DNA from: CAYYIS01 sp964470965
Lineage (GTDB): Bacteria; JAAXHH01; JABIQT01
Reading direction: 5' to 3'
Assembly: GCA_964470965.1 (NCBI GenBank)
Contig: CAYYIS010000021.1
Location: 14,116-78,115, forward strand
Length of the DNA: 64,000 bases
Shown: piece by piece, positions 17,022 through 26,500 of the stretch
Layout of the letters: each line of letters opens with the position of its first letter
How positions within the stretch are numbered: position 1 is the stretch's first letter
Position numbers and translations under genes: made by a program
Notes under the pieces: generated by a model
Told to the model about the DNA's origin: nothing
What the model saw: only the letters and a program-made list of their open reading frames with translations
Database searches by the model: none

Positions 17022-17924
17022 ATGCAAACATTTTCTCACTACCACGGTATTTTTACCATCCCGCAGACCCCGTTTACAGACGCCGGTTTACTCGATATCG
17101 ATAGCCTGCGGAGGGAAATTGATTTCTGTATAGAAGCCGGAGCGCACGGCATCGTGTATCCGGTGATGGTCAGTGAGTTCTGGCTGCTTTCCGATGATGA
17201 ACGAAAAGAGGCGATCGAGGTAGTGGTTCAACAGACGGATGCACGGGTGCCGGTGATCGCCGGGGTGGCAGGGGTGAGCACCGAGGTGGCGGTCATGTTC
17301 AGCCGATTCGCAAACGACGTGGGCGCGGACGGGGCCATCGCCCTACCACCCTATGTGATCAAGCCTGACCTCAACGGTCTGGTAGATTATTACCGGGCGG
17401 TCGCGGCTGCAATCGACGGGCCGGTTTTTGTCCAGAACTTCGACCCGCCGCTGGGCTCCAGTCTTTCGCCGCAGTTTATTCAAGAGCTGATGCTTGAAAT
17501 ACCCAATATCCGCTATGTCAAAGAAGAGATGATGCCTTGCGGCCACTCTCTGACCGCACTCATAGAGACCTGCGGGGAGGAACTGCTCGGCACGTTCACC
17601 GGATTCAGCGGGCGCTGGTTTATCAACGAGCTCAACCGTGGTGCCTCCGGAACCATGCCGGCCTGCCAGTTCACCGATGTAATGGTCACGCTATACGAAA
17701 GCTACCGCTCAGGCGACATAGAAGAAGCCAGAGAGATACATAACGCGATTTTGCCGCTGATTAACATCGAAACCCTGCACGGTGTAATCTTCTGTAAGGA
17801 AATTCTCAAACGCCGAGGCTTGATCTCCACCGCCTTCACCCGTGCGCCGGGAAAACTGGACCGTTATGATCACGGGGAGATCGACCGGCTTTTGAAAAAT
17901 GTGGAGAGATGGTTTCGATGTTAA
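17022..17924 (+). CDS. DapA/NanA-family lyase (not canonical dihydrodipicolinate synthase)
   Basis: A 300-residue class I aldolase-type (beta/alpha)8 protein. The Schiff-base lysine is visible in NIRYVKEEMM. Two features of true dihydrodipicolinate synthase are missing. The GTTGE segment is replaced by YPVMVSEF, and the Tyr of YNxP is replaced in VQNFDPP. The substrate is therefore probably another 2-oxo acid or sugar acid. GGGAGAC lies 7 bases before the ATG. Its neighbour is the ABC transporter relic, which suggests it was once part of a sugar or sugar-acid utilisation locus. A 45-codon reading frame with a strong GAGGAGG site starts at 16967 and overlaps its start in another frame. Confidence 0.82.
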   Translation: MQTFSHYHGIFTIPQTPFTDAGLLDIDSLRREIDFCIEAGAHGIVYPVMVSEFWLLSDDERKEAIEVVVQQTDARVPVIAGVAGVSTEVAVMFSRFANDVGADGAIALPPYVIKPDLNGLVDYYRAVAAAIDGPVFVQNFDPPLGSSLSPQFIQELMLEIPNIRYVKEEMMPCGHSLTALIETCGEELLGTFTGFSGRWFINELNRGASGTMPACQFTDVMVTLYESYRSGDIEEAREIHNAILPLINIETLHGVIFCKEILKRRGLISTAFTRAPGKLDRYDHGEIDRLLKNVERWFRC

Positions 17925-18378
17925 GTGTTACATGCATGGATCTTTTGGCCCCTGTTCTATATTCGTAATGCCGGCTCACGCAATACCAGTATAATATCCA
18001 TCCGGTGGTTCACCATGATCCGTGCAAAACACATCATTGTCTTCTGGACGGTAATGTTCATTAGTTAAATCACCAAACCGTGTAATGAAATCTTGAAACC
18101 GTGTAATGAAATCTTGGGGATAACTTCTGAATATCCATTACTCCTGAAATTATTAATTTTCTTGATCCCGGACGGGATCGAACAGGGCCCTTTAAAAAAT
18201 CCCTGTGTCGGGACAGATAATCCAAAGGGGCACCATCAATTTGAGAGAGTCTGTTTCAATATAGCAGCGTGGTTTGATTGACGGAATCTTCTAGTCAAGG
18301 CAATAGATGGTCGGAAAATGTTAACGGGGCGATTGAAATTCCCAATATTTTGGTAATCCTATTACAACAAGCTCTGCA
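17925..18378. other. Gene-free stretch, about 450 bases
   Basis: No gene recognised. It contains a 21-base direct repeat in two copies (18075-18116) and short low-complexity AT-rich sequence. The minus strand may hold frame-broken remains continuing from the truncated gene that ends at 18379 (for example an open stretch reading DAELVVIGLPKYWEFQ), but I cannot assign them. Confidence 0.5.
18075..18116. repeat. Two tandem copies of a 21-base unit
   Basis: Units at 18075-18095 and 18096-18116 are identical; each runs AAACCGTGTAATG then AAATCTTG. There are only two copies, and no function is evident. Confidence 0.9.
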
Positions 18379-18483
18379 TCACGGCGAACACCATTTTTCA
18401 AATACCTTGAAATATGCTAGGTCGAGCCCACGGTCCTTGACACTGAAATCGACGGTCTCAAGCTGCCAGTCTGTCAGATTCAT
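18379..18483 (-). pseudogene. Truncated gene start, unknown family
   Basis: A 34-codon frame (MNLTDWQLETVDFSVKDRGL onward) preceded by a strong GGGAGG seven bases before its ATG at 18483. It reads like ordinary coding sequence, then stops at TGA 18381-18379. After a one-base shift the sequence continues coherently (DAELVVIGLPKYWEFQ) before another stop. I read it as the start of a decayed gene of unknown family. Confidence 0.45.
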
Positions 18484-18528
18484 TATTACCTCCCAGGAAA
18501 TCTGATTTCCATGCTCATCTCCGTGAGT

Positions 18529-18754
18529 CTATGAATCCCCGAACGTCAGCCGTTCCACCTTATCAGCAACCGGTCCATATTTTTTTGTTTGCCCGTACAC
18601 CCTGTACATTGGCTCTATAAAATCGCTGGCAGACCATAACAGGACAGAACCAAAAGCCGCATTGGTCCATCCAGTGACCCCCGCATTATTACCATATAAT
18701 GTGGGGGCAGTCGTGGTAGAAGGGCGCTGTATGAATAGTTCGGTAATTCATTAG
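18529..18754 (-). pseudogene. C-terminal fragment of an unidentified protein
   Basis: On the minus strand an open frame reads PTLYGNNAGVTGWTNAAFGS, then LLWSASDFIEPMYRVYGQ and PVADKVERLTFGDS, ending at TAG 18531-18529. It has no start codon with a ribosome-binding site and is preceded by stops, so it looks like the surviving 3' end of a larger gene. It lies between the DUF6785-type gene (upstream) and another gene remnant (46 bases downstream). Family unknown; the aromatic- and glycine-rich text could suit an enzyme of carbohydrate metabolism, but I cannot support that. Confidence 0.4.
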
Positions 18755-18866
18755 TGTGTCAAGGCAGAGATAGGATATGGATTTTAATGAACCAACCAGA
18801 AAAACCAGATTAGAAATGGGGAACAAGGGCATTTAGTCCTTTGTAGAGATTTTCTTTCAACACTGA

Positions 18867-20879
18867 CTACGTCCACTCATGCAACGCGTGGCCCCGACCG
18901 TAGAACCATATCCAGTCCACCAGAAAACCGAGGAACACGCCGGTGCAATAACCGATCAGTACTCCCCAGGCGATGGGCTGCGCCCGGCGGTAGGCGGTAA
19001 CGCCGCCTACACGGACCAGCAGGAATTTGCACAGCCACGCTATGAATAGCGAGAACATTACCAGGCGGGTCACATCTGCAAAAGCTACGGTGAAGCCCAC
19101 CGGCGCCAGGGGCCATCCGGGGAAACGGTGCGAAAGGATCGTCATGACCACCATCATGATTCCACCGAACAGCATGAACATGAACTCCGACGACTGCAGC
19201 TGATTGGCATTGCGGATCCAGCGGACAATGTCGTCGTAGTACGATTCGTTGATCCCGCCGAATGCGTCCCGTGTGCCGAAGTTGTACGCTCCCGTTGTGG
19301 TATAGCCGATATAGATGCTGTATAAAATCGTTGATGCCATACTTACCAGGAAGGTAAGCAGGATGATCCCCAGCAACAAATGCTTGGATTGCCGCAGGTC
19401 CGTCATCATCTTGTCCACGTGGGCTATGGTCCCCAGCCCGGCGGCACGCCAGTTGCGGGCGTAGGCGGATCCCAGCCCGAGAGTGGTGAGGCTGGCCGGC
19501 GGGATATTGCCGGACCCTACGAACATGATAGTAAAGTGGTGGGCGTTGACTGGCAGATCGAGGAACACAAGGCCGGTCTGTGCAATGATGCGTGTCATGC
19601 CCACATAGATGATGAACAGAAAAGCCAGGAACACTGGAATCATCCACCAGTCCAGCCCGGATGTGAGGAGCCAGGCCACCAGGTAAACTACGCTGCCCAA
19701 AAGACCCAGCACCGCTGTACGGTAAGACATCAATTCGGTGCCGTCCTCCGTTCCCCGTCCCTGCAGCGCGTCTCTGAAGACTTCTTTCAGATGCCCCCGG
19801 GCGGTCCAGAGTCCCCAAAGCACGAAAACAATAAAACCACCGAAAAATTGCGCCTTAACCACCGCATTTGCACCGACCGGACTTCCGAATGACGAGAGTC
19901 CGAACCGGTCCAGTATCCCACCCTCAAGCGTGCCGAACAGTGCAAAGAACCACAGACTGAACGTGATTTCCACAGGCGCAAGAAATGCGAAGCAGAGCGC
20001 ATAGATGTTGATGGAGAAACGAACAGGAAGGGCACCTTCCATCACCGGTATCGATGTGCCGTACAGAGAGCCAATGGGAATTGGAGGAATATCCCCCCAA
20101 AACGAGACGATGTTCCAGACCATCAGGGCCAGCGATGTGAAGAACCCCACTTGGAACATTCGGTCATACACGAAGGAGGGGAACAGGTTTCCGGAACCGA
20201 CCTCGTGACGGATCAGGTCCACTGCGATCCGCGCCAGGGGAAAGGAAAGGCGCTCGTGCTCCACCCATGATTTGCGCATGATCGTGGCAATGCAGGCGCC
20301 CATAAAGAATATCACAAAGAAAAAACCGAACCACCAGAACAGCGGTACCACCCACGGCGACCAGGGAATGTCCCCGGCGCCGGGCGGCAGACCTTCGTAG
20401 AACCATACCAGCGCATTCCCCTGGTTACCGACCAGCAGCCAGCTGGGCAGGTATTCGAAAAAGGTAATCGCCCATTGATTTTCCGTAGTCGCGTAGTAAT
20501 ACGGCGTTGCCATGACACCGAAGAGATATGCAGCCATGACCTTGCCGGGCACAAGCGTAGCAACAAACAGCATGGCGAAGATGAGCGCCAGCTCGCCACC
20601 GTTCAGGACGGTGAATCTGTTCTGGGTACGGAGAAAGGGATTTACCACCAGCAGGAGGAGGAGAAATGGAATCATTACCGCGATCGGCAGGTGCGACATG
20701 GTCATCCGGGAGGAATGTACGAGAAACGAACCGTAAGGCACCCAGATATTGACCAGGACGACCAGCGCGAGGCCGATCAGAACCGAACGTCCGGATATAC
20801 CGTGGGAGCGGGATGTGGTGTCCGAATCTGCGGGGGGCAAGGGGGTCATCGTCGCAACCTGATACGGGTAACGGGCCAT
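18867..20879 (-). CDS. Large polytopic membrane protein, DUF6785/DUF6784-like
   Basis: A 670-residue integral membrane protein with about a dozen hydrophobic segments, for example SVLIGLALVVLVNIWVPYG, IAVMIPFLLLLLVVNPFL and, at the C-terminus, GVLIGYCTGVFLGFLVDWIW. It resembles the uncharacterised DUF6785/DUF6784 proteins of environmental bacteria, which recall oligopeptide-transporter-type folds. Role unknown; transport is an inference from topology. I prefer ATG 20879 (MARYPYQVATM) over the upstream ATG 21032, whose extra 51 residues are non-hydrophobic and would overlap the divergent promoter. A further candidate is ATG 20849. Confidence 0.65.
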   Translation of the reverse strand: MARYPYQVATMTPLPPADSDTTSRSHGISGRSVLIGLALVVLVNIWVPYGSFLVHSSRMTMSHLPIAVMIPFLLLLLVVNPFLRTQNRFTVLNGGELALIFAMLFVATLVPGKVMAAYLFGVMATPYYYATTENQWAITFFEYLPSWLLVGNQGNALVWFYEGLPPGAGDIPWSPWVVPLFWWFGFFFVIFFMGACIATIMRKSWVEHERLSFPLARIAVDLIRHEVGSGNLFPSFVYDRMFQVGFFTSLALMVWNIVSFWGDIPPIPIGSLYGTSIPVMEGALPVRFSINIYALCFAFLAPVEITFSLWFFALFGTLEGGILDRFGLSSFGSPVGANAVVKAQFFGGFIVFVLWGLWTARGHLKEVFRDALQGRGTEDGTELMSYRTAVLGLLGSVVYLVAWLLTSGLDWWMIPVFLAFLFIIYVGMTRIIAQTGLVFLDLPVNAHHFTIMFVGSGNIPPASLTTLGLGSAYARNWRAAGLGTIAHVDKMMTDLRQSKHLLLGIILLTFLVSMASTILYSIYIGYTTTGAYNFGTRDAFGGINESYYDDIVRWIRNANQLQSSEFMFMLFGGIMMVVMTILSHRFPGWPLAPVGFTVAFADVTRLVMFSLFIAWLCKFLLVRVGGVTAYRRAQPIAWGVLIGYCTGVFLGFLVDWIWFYGRGHALHEWT

Positions 20880-20948
20880 GTCGGTTATGCCCCGAGTATA
20901 TACCGCCGTTTGCCGTACGTCAACGTTAGATGTCCTTTCTGTTTTTGC

Positions 20949-20977
20949 TTGAACATGCCCGTAAGGCCTATTATATT
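20949..20977 (+). promoter_or_regulatory. Candidate promoter of the carbamoyltransferase operon
   Basis: TTGAAC (20949-20954), a 17-base spacer, then TATATT (20972-20977), about 65 bases before ATG 21043. It lies in the divergent gap with the DUF6785-type gene. Confidence 0.42.
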
Positions 20978-21042
20978 GACGAGTACAGTAATCCCTAATT
21001 GTAAATACAGGCGACCTATCGTCCGAATGCATGTAGCTTTTT

Positions 21043-22860
21043 ATGAATATTCTCGGAATTTCCGCATTTTATCATGACAGCGCAGCCGCTCTTGTGTGTG
21101 ACGGCGAGATTATAGCCGCGGCGCAGGAAGAACGTTTTTCGCGCAAAAAGCATGACCACCGGTTTCCGAAAAACGCCGCAAATTTCTGTTTGCGGGAGGG
21201 CGGTATCACGTCCGACGGGCTGGATCACGTCATCTTCTACGACAAGCCTCTGACGAAATTCGAACGCCTGCTCGAAACATACCTCAGGTACGCGCCTTCC
21301 GGGATAAATTCCTTCAATAAAGCCATGCCGTTGTGGCTCAAAGAAAAACTCTGGATGCCCGACACTATCAAGAAGGAGTTGGACGGATACAAGGGCAAAG
21401 TACTCTTCTGCGACCACCATGAATCCCACGCTGCAAGCGCTTTTTATCCATCTCCCTTCGAAGAGGCAGCCGTCCTGACCATTGACGGTGTCGGGGAATG
21501 GACCACCGCCAGCTGGGGCGTCGGAAATGGGAACGACCTACAGATCAAAAAAGAAATCCGTTTTCCTCACTCCCTCGGCCTGCTCTACTCCGCGTTTACT
21601 TACTACACGGGCTTCAAAGTAAACTCCGGCGAATACAAGGTCATGGGGCTGGCCCCCTACGGTGAGCCTAAATATGTGGACCTAATTTACGAGCATCTGA
21701 TCGATCTCAAGGAGGACGGATCGTTCCGGCTCAACATGAAGTACTTCAATTACTGTGCCGGGTTAACCATGACGAACAAGCGGTTCGACGCGCTGTTCGG
21801 CGGTCCGCCGCGGAAGCCGGAGAGTATGGTTGCACAGCGGGAGATGGATCTGGCCCATTCGGTGCAGGATGTTACAGAAGAAATCATGCTCCGGATGGCG
21901 CGCCACATAGCTAAAATATCCGGCCAGAAAAATCTATGTCTGGCAGGCGGCGTGGCGCTGAACTGCGTGGCCAACGGTAAAATCCTGCGGGAGGAAATCT
22001 TCGACGATCTGTGGATTCAGCCGGCGTCCGGAGACGCAGGCGGTGCTCTGGGTGCGGCGCTCTACGCCCATTACCGCTACCTGGACAAACCCCGTTCCGT
22101 AAACGGCACGGACACACAGAGCGGATCGCTGCTTGGTCCTGCTTTCACGAACGAAGAAATCAAAACCTTCCTGGATGAAAACGGGTATGTGGCAACGCAT
22201 TGCGACGGCAGCGACCTTTTTAAAAACGTAGCCCAACTGATCGCGGACGAAAACGTCATCGGATGGTTCCAGGGACGCATGGAGTTCGGCCCTCGCGCGC
22301 TGGGCGGTCGGTCGATCATAGGAGACGCCCGGTCGACCAAGATGCAGTCGATCATGAATCTCAAGATTAAATACCGTGAGTCTTTCCGGCCTTTTGCGCC
22401 CAGTGTGCTCCGGGAATCCGTGTCCGAGTATTTCGACATCGACTATGACAGTCCGTACATGCTTCTGGTCGCACCAGTCAACAAAAATCGCCAGCTGCCG
22501 ATGACCGAGGAGCAGGAGAACCTGTTCGGCATAGAAAAACTGAAGGTGCCGCGATCTGATCTTCCCGCCATCACCCATGTGGACTATTCGGCGCGAATCC
22601 AAACGGTCACCCCGGACGCCAATCCGCGATACTATCCGTTGATAAAAGCGTTCGAGGAACTCACCGGATCCGGTGTTCTCATAAACACCAGTTTCAATGT
22701 GCGCGGCGAGCCGATCGTATGCACGCCCGAAGACGCGTACCGTTGCTTCATGCGATCAGACATGGACTATCTGGTGATGGAGGATTACTTGCTGGACAAA
22801 CGAAACCAGCCCGAATGGCATGAGAAAGAGGATTGGCGATCCCAATTTGAACTCGATTAA
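21043..22860 (+). CDS. Carbamoyltransferase, NodU/CmcH/TobZ family
   Basis: Enzyme family that transfers a carbamoyl group from carbamoyl phosphate, through an adenylate intermediate, to a hydroxyl of a sugar or secondary metabolite. The 605 residues begin with the characteristic MNILGISAFYHDSAAALVCD and EERFSRKKHDHRFP. They include the metal-binding histidines in DHHESHAASAFYPS, the ASKHA-type segment AVLTIDGVGEW, and the C-terminal carbamoyl-transfer domain (GWFQGRMEFGPRALGGRSI, INTSFNVRGEPIVCTPEDA). It heads an operon with SxtJ-like and DUF5989-like genes, a recurring arrangement. The acceptor here is unknown. Confidence 0.93.
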   Translation: MNILGISAFYHDSAAALVCDGEIIAAAQEERFSRKKHDHRFPKNAANFCLREGGITSDGLDHVIFYDKPLTKFERLLETYLRYAPSGINSFNKAMPLWLKEKLWMPDTIKKELDGYKGKVLFCDHHESHAASAFYPSPFEEAAVLTIDGVGEWTTASWGVGNGNDLQIKKEIRFPHSLGLLYSAFTYYTGFKVNSGEYKVMGLAPYGEPKYVDLIYEHLIDLKEDGSFRLNMKYFNYCAGLTMTNKRFDALFGGPPRKPESMVAQREMDLAHSVQDVTEEIMLRMARHIAKISGQKNLCLAGGVALNCVANGKILREEIFDDLWIQPASGDAGGALGAALYAHYRYLDKPRSVNGTDTQSGSLLGPAFTNEEIKTFLDENGYVATHCDGSDLFKNVAQLIADENVIGWFQGRMEFGPRALGGRSIIGDARSTKMQSIMNLKIKYRESFRPFAPSVLRESVSEYFDIDYDSPYMLLVAPVNKNRQLPMTEEQENLFGIEKLKVPRSDLPAITHVDYSARIQTVTPDANPRYYPLIKAFEELTGSGVLINTSFNVRGEPIVCTPEDAYRCFMRSDMDYLVMEDYLLDKRNQPEWHEKEDWRSQFELD

Positions 22861-22893
22861 CCGTTCCGGGACAGACTCCCGGTGAGATAACTT

Positions 22894-23313
22894 ATGGCTG
22901 ACGGAACAACACAAGACCCTACCCGCAAACAGCTCCGTAATTTTGGATTGTTAGTAGGCATCATCCTGATCGGAATAGGCTCGTACTGGTTGTTATACCG
23001 CGATATCTACGAGACCGCACGAATCGTTCTGCTGTCCTTCGGCGGTTTTCTGTTCGTGGCCGCACTCGCGGTGCCGGCCATACTCAAACCGGTTTACACC
23101 GTCTGGATGAAGCTGGCTCTTATATTGGCCTGGGTCAACACGCGGATCATCATAAGCCTGATCTTTTTTCTTGTCATTACACCGATCGGGATTATCATAA
23201 GGCTGATCAAGGCAGATCTTTTGCATGAGAAATTTCAGCCGGATGCTCCAACTTACTGGGCGGACACGGAGGATTCTCCCTCTGTGACGGAACACTGCGA
23301 ACGCCAGTTTTGA
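22894..23313 (+). CDS. SxtJ-like small membrane protein
   Basis: A 139-residue protein with about four membrane segments (LRNFGLLVGIILIGIGSYWL, TARIVLLSFGGFLFVAALAV, and a C-terminal pair). Size, topology and position directly after a NodU-type carbamoyltransferase match the SxtJ family, named from saxitoxin clusters. Its biochemical role is unknown; it may anchor or assist the carbamoyltransferase. It is 33 bases after the carbamoyltransferase stop. Confidence 0.75.
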   Translation: MADGTTQDPTRKQLRNFGLLVGIILIGIGSYWLLYRDIYETARIVLLSFGGFLFVAALAVPAILKPVYTVWMKLALILAWVNTRIIISLIFFLVITPIGIIIRLIKADLLHEKFQPDAPTYWADTEDSPSVTEHCERQF

Positions 23314-23353
23314 TTTTAGAAAATCTATTTGCCTACTCTAAGGAGAGGATTCG

Positions 23354-23521
23354 ATGCCTTTTTTGAGCAAACTATCGATATTTGCAGAATTATGGGCATT
23401 CATGAAGGTGCGAAAAAAATGGTGGCTGGCGCCTATTATGGTTATGTTGATTCTGCTCAGTACCCTGATTGTCATGACACAGGGATCCGCACTTGCACCG
23501 TTCGTTTACACCTTATTCTAA
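23354..23521 (+). CDS. DUF5989-like small membrane protein
   Basis: A 55-residue frame starting MPFLSKLSIFAELWAFMKVR, then KKWWLAPIMVMLILLSTLIV and TQGSALAPFVYTLF. A basic patch precedes one transmembrane helix, the pattern of the DUF5989 family that accompanies carbamoyltransferase-SxtJ pairs. AGGAGAGG lies 5 bases before its ATG. It is 19 bases before the next gene and clearly belongs to the operon. Function unknown. Confidence 0.8.
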   Translation: MPFLSKLSIFAELWAFMKVRKKWWLAPIMVMLILLSTLIVMTQGSALAPFVYTLF

Positions 23522-23540
23522 ATAATTGAGGGAGTCATTT

Positions 23541-26500
23541 ATGTGGCCGAAGATTAAAGCGACAGTCGGTATTACCGTCGCGGCCCTGATGCTGGCATCT
23601 GTTACGGTCGTACACCCCAAGTGGGTGACCGATAACATCCTGATGAAGCTGATCAGCCTTCCGGAGCCGGTAGAAGCCCCGCCCCTGGTGGCTAATGATC
23701 AGTCGCTCAACGCCGTGGTCGAAGCGGTCAGCGAAGATGCGGTGCGGGAGACTGTGCAGACGCTGTCGTCCTACGGATCTCGTGTCGTGGGTTATGAAGG
23801 GGAGAAGCAGGCATACGAATATGTCCGGGCACAATTTGATTCCATAGGACTCGCAGACATCCAGGTGGATACGTTCCAGGTGACCGTGCCGATCGACAAA
23901 GGTGCAGAGCTGGCGGTCGGCGAACAGCGGTTTCAGCTTTACTCCCTTTGGCCCAATCACGTACGTACGCCCACCACCCCCACTGACGGTCTTTCCGGCC
24001 CGCTGATCTACGCGAAAAAAGGCGAGTTCAATGATTTCAACGGATATGATGTAGACGGCAGTGTCGTCCTCATGGATTTTGACAGCAAAGAGAATATGAT
24101 CAATGCCCGGATGCTGGGTGCAAGGGCCATAATCTTCTTCGACAACGGACTGGTGTCGAGGGGTGAAGCGGAAATGAAGTTCATGGGGCTTCCGCTCAAT
24201 ATTCCCCGGTACTGGGTAGGTATAGAAAATGCGGAAACGCTCCTGGCGATGGCTGAGTCTGGTACACAGCAGGTCACTGTCAAAGCCCGGATGGAATGGG
24301 AAATGGTAGATGCAAAAAACATCTACGGTTGGATACCCGGCCTGGACGAAGAAATCCCGGGTGCCAAAGGTGACAAGACCAGGTGGAAAGACCACATCAT
24401 AGTTGTCGAATCTTTCTACGACGCCATGTCCGTGGTGCCTGCGCTGGCGCCCGGCGCGGAGAACGCTACCGGTATAGCTTCCTTGTTCGAAGTGGCCAAG
24501 GCAGTCAAATTGTACCAGCCGAAATATACCGTCGTTTTCTTGGCCACAACCGGCCATTTCATGGGCTTGGAAGGCGTCAACAACTGGTTGTACCGGCACG
24601 GACGCGTCAGCACGCATTTCATGGATAAGATTCCAGAAGAGAATAAAATCGACTTCGATGTGTTTTTCGGTATCGATCTGTCCAGCCACAGCCAGAAGGT
24701 CGGTAGTTTCTGTTTCGGAACGTTTAATAACAGCGCCTGGGCGACAGATCATTATATCAAGAATATCTTTGCTCCATATTCCCGTAAGTTCGGTACCTAT
24801 ATTCAGGAAGCGTTCGGCGCGGGCACCGATTCTCTCCGCTACGTAAACGCCATCGTCCCCCCCCAACGTACCTGGAAAGACTTCATGCCGGTACCTATCG
24901 GTCTGGACAACGAAGCAGTCCGGGCCTTTGGTAAAAAAGGCATGTCGTTTGTCACGCCCAACGGTATCCGGGAGCGGATCGATACGCCGTATGACCGTTT
25001 CGATGCGGTCGATATAGGAAATGTCACGGAGCAGGCCAGGTCCCTCGCAGTGATAATCGCACGGGCATCTTCTGATGCGGAACTTTTCGAAGAGACCAAA
25101 CTGCGCATTCAGGATACCGCTCATGACATGGCCGGGACGGTCTACGAATTCGATCGGGACGTGAACTTCTTCGTACCCAAGAAGCCCATTCCCGGAGCAC
25201 TCGTCACCTATTTCAAAGGAACGTCTGACGCCGGTGTCCGCGGCATTATGATCACCAAAGCGGATGACGAAGGAAAATTCAACTTCAGGCCACTTCGATC
25301 TACCGGAAATATCATGTTGCGTTCTTTTGCCTTGAATGACGAAGGGGAGATTATCTACGCACCGGATTATGGACAGGAAGGAGACGCCACCTTCCCGCTG
25401 GACGCTTCCAGCGGTGGCTGGGAAAATTCCACCATGCAGATTGTGTTCCCGGCGCGGGCTCTTGATATATATGAAATCATCGATTCCCGCTATCTGACTG
25501 CCCTGGATAACCTTACAATCCTCGGTCCGGACGACGCGGAACCGCAGTGGTACGGGCACAGCTACATTCCGGGTCAGAGCGCTTGGGAAGGTCGTACTGT
25601 GCCGGCTGCTGTGGTGTTCGCCAAACCGGGTCAGCGCGTTAAAATGTTGATGGGTACCAGCCTGTTCGGTGTGAAATTTCTTCTCACCAACGCGCCGGAC
25701 GATCTGTTGGAAAATCCGGTTCAGCCATCGGATGTGGATCTGTCCTTGCTGGAAACTGCGCAGGGTCGGGGCTATCCAATCGACGACGAGCTGATCGTAA
25801 ATCCTTCGTATCAGGGCGCCAAAGACATGTGGGTCGTGGACGATGCCAGGCTGAAGCAGCTGGCGCGCTTCGGCGTAGAAAATCAACGAATAACGCAGCT
25901 TCACGAGGAGGCCCGGGCCAACCTGATAGCTGCGCAGGGATATCTTGCCAACAAGGAATACGACAGGTTCATAGACGCATCGCGAAGGGCCTGGGGTCTT
26001 GAGGCACGCGGATATCCGGATGTAAAGGCTACCGCGGATGACACCGTCAAAGGTGTTATTTTCTACTTCATTCTGCTGCTCCCGTTCTCTTTCTTTATGG
26101 AACGGCTTGTTTTCGGGTTCTCGACCATTAACAAACGGATCTTCGGATTTTCGCTCTTCTTCGTCTTGGTTTTCCTCGTGTTGCAGTTGATTCACCCGGC
26201 ATTCAAGCTCAGCACCTCGCCGTATGTTATATTCCTGGCGTTTGTGATCTTCGCGCTCGGTACGGTCGTACTGGTCATCATCATGTCCAAGTTCAATCTG
26301 GAAGTGCAGAAGATGAAACGGGCTTCCACCGGTATGCATGAGGCGGATATCGGCCGTCTGAGCGCTACTGCGGTGGCACTTTCCCTCGGTGTTTCTAACC
26401 TGCGTAAACGTAAGATGCGTACGTTCCTTACCGCCGTGACCATCACTCTGCTCACGTTCACGGTGCTTTCGTTCACGTCGATTACCACGTCCCTGCAATA

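Noticed and set aside
23535..26498. Long open frame of 987 codons on the minus strand opposite the giant fusion gene
   Set aside because: It mirrors the coding strand of a well-supported protein with recognised domains, has a low-complexity His/Arg/Asp-rich translation typical of antisense frames, and has no family match that I can see.
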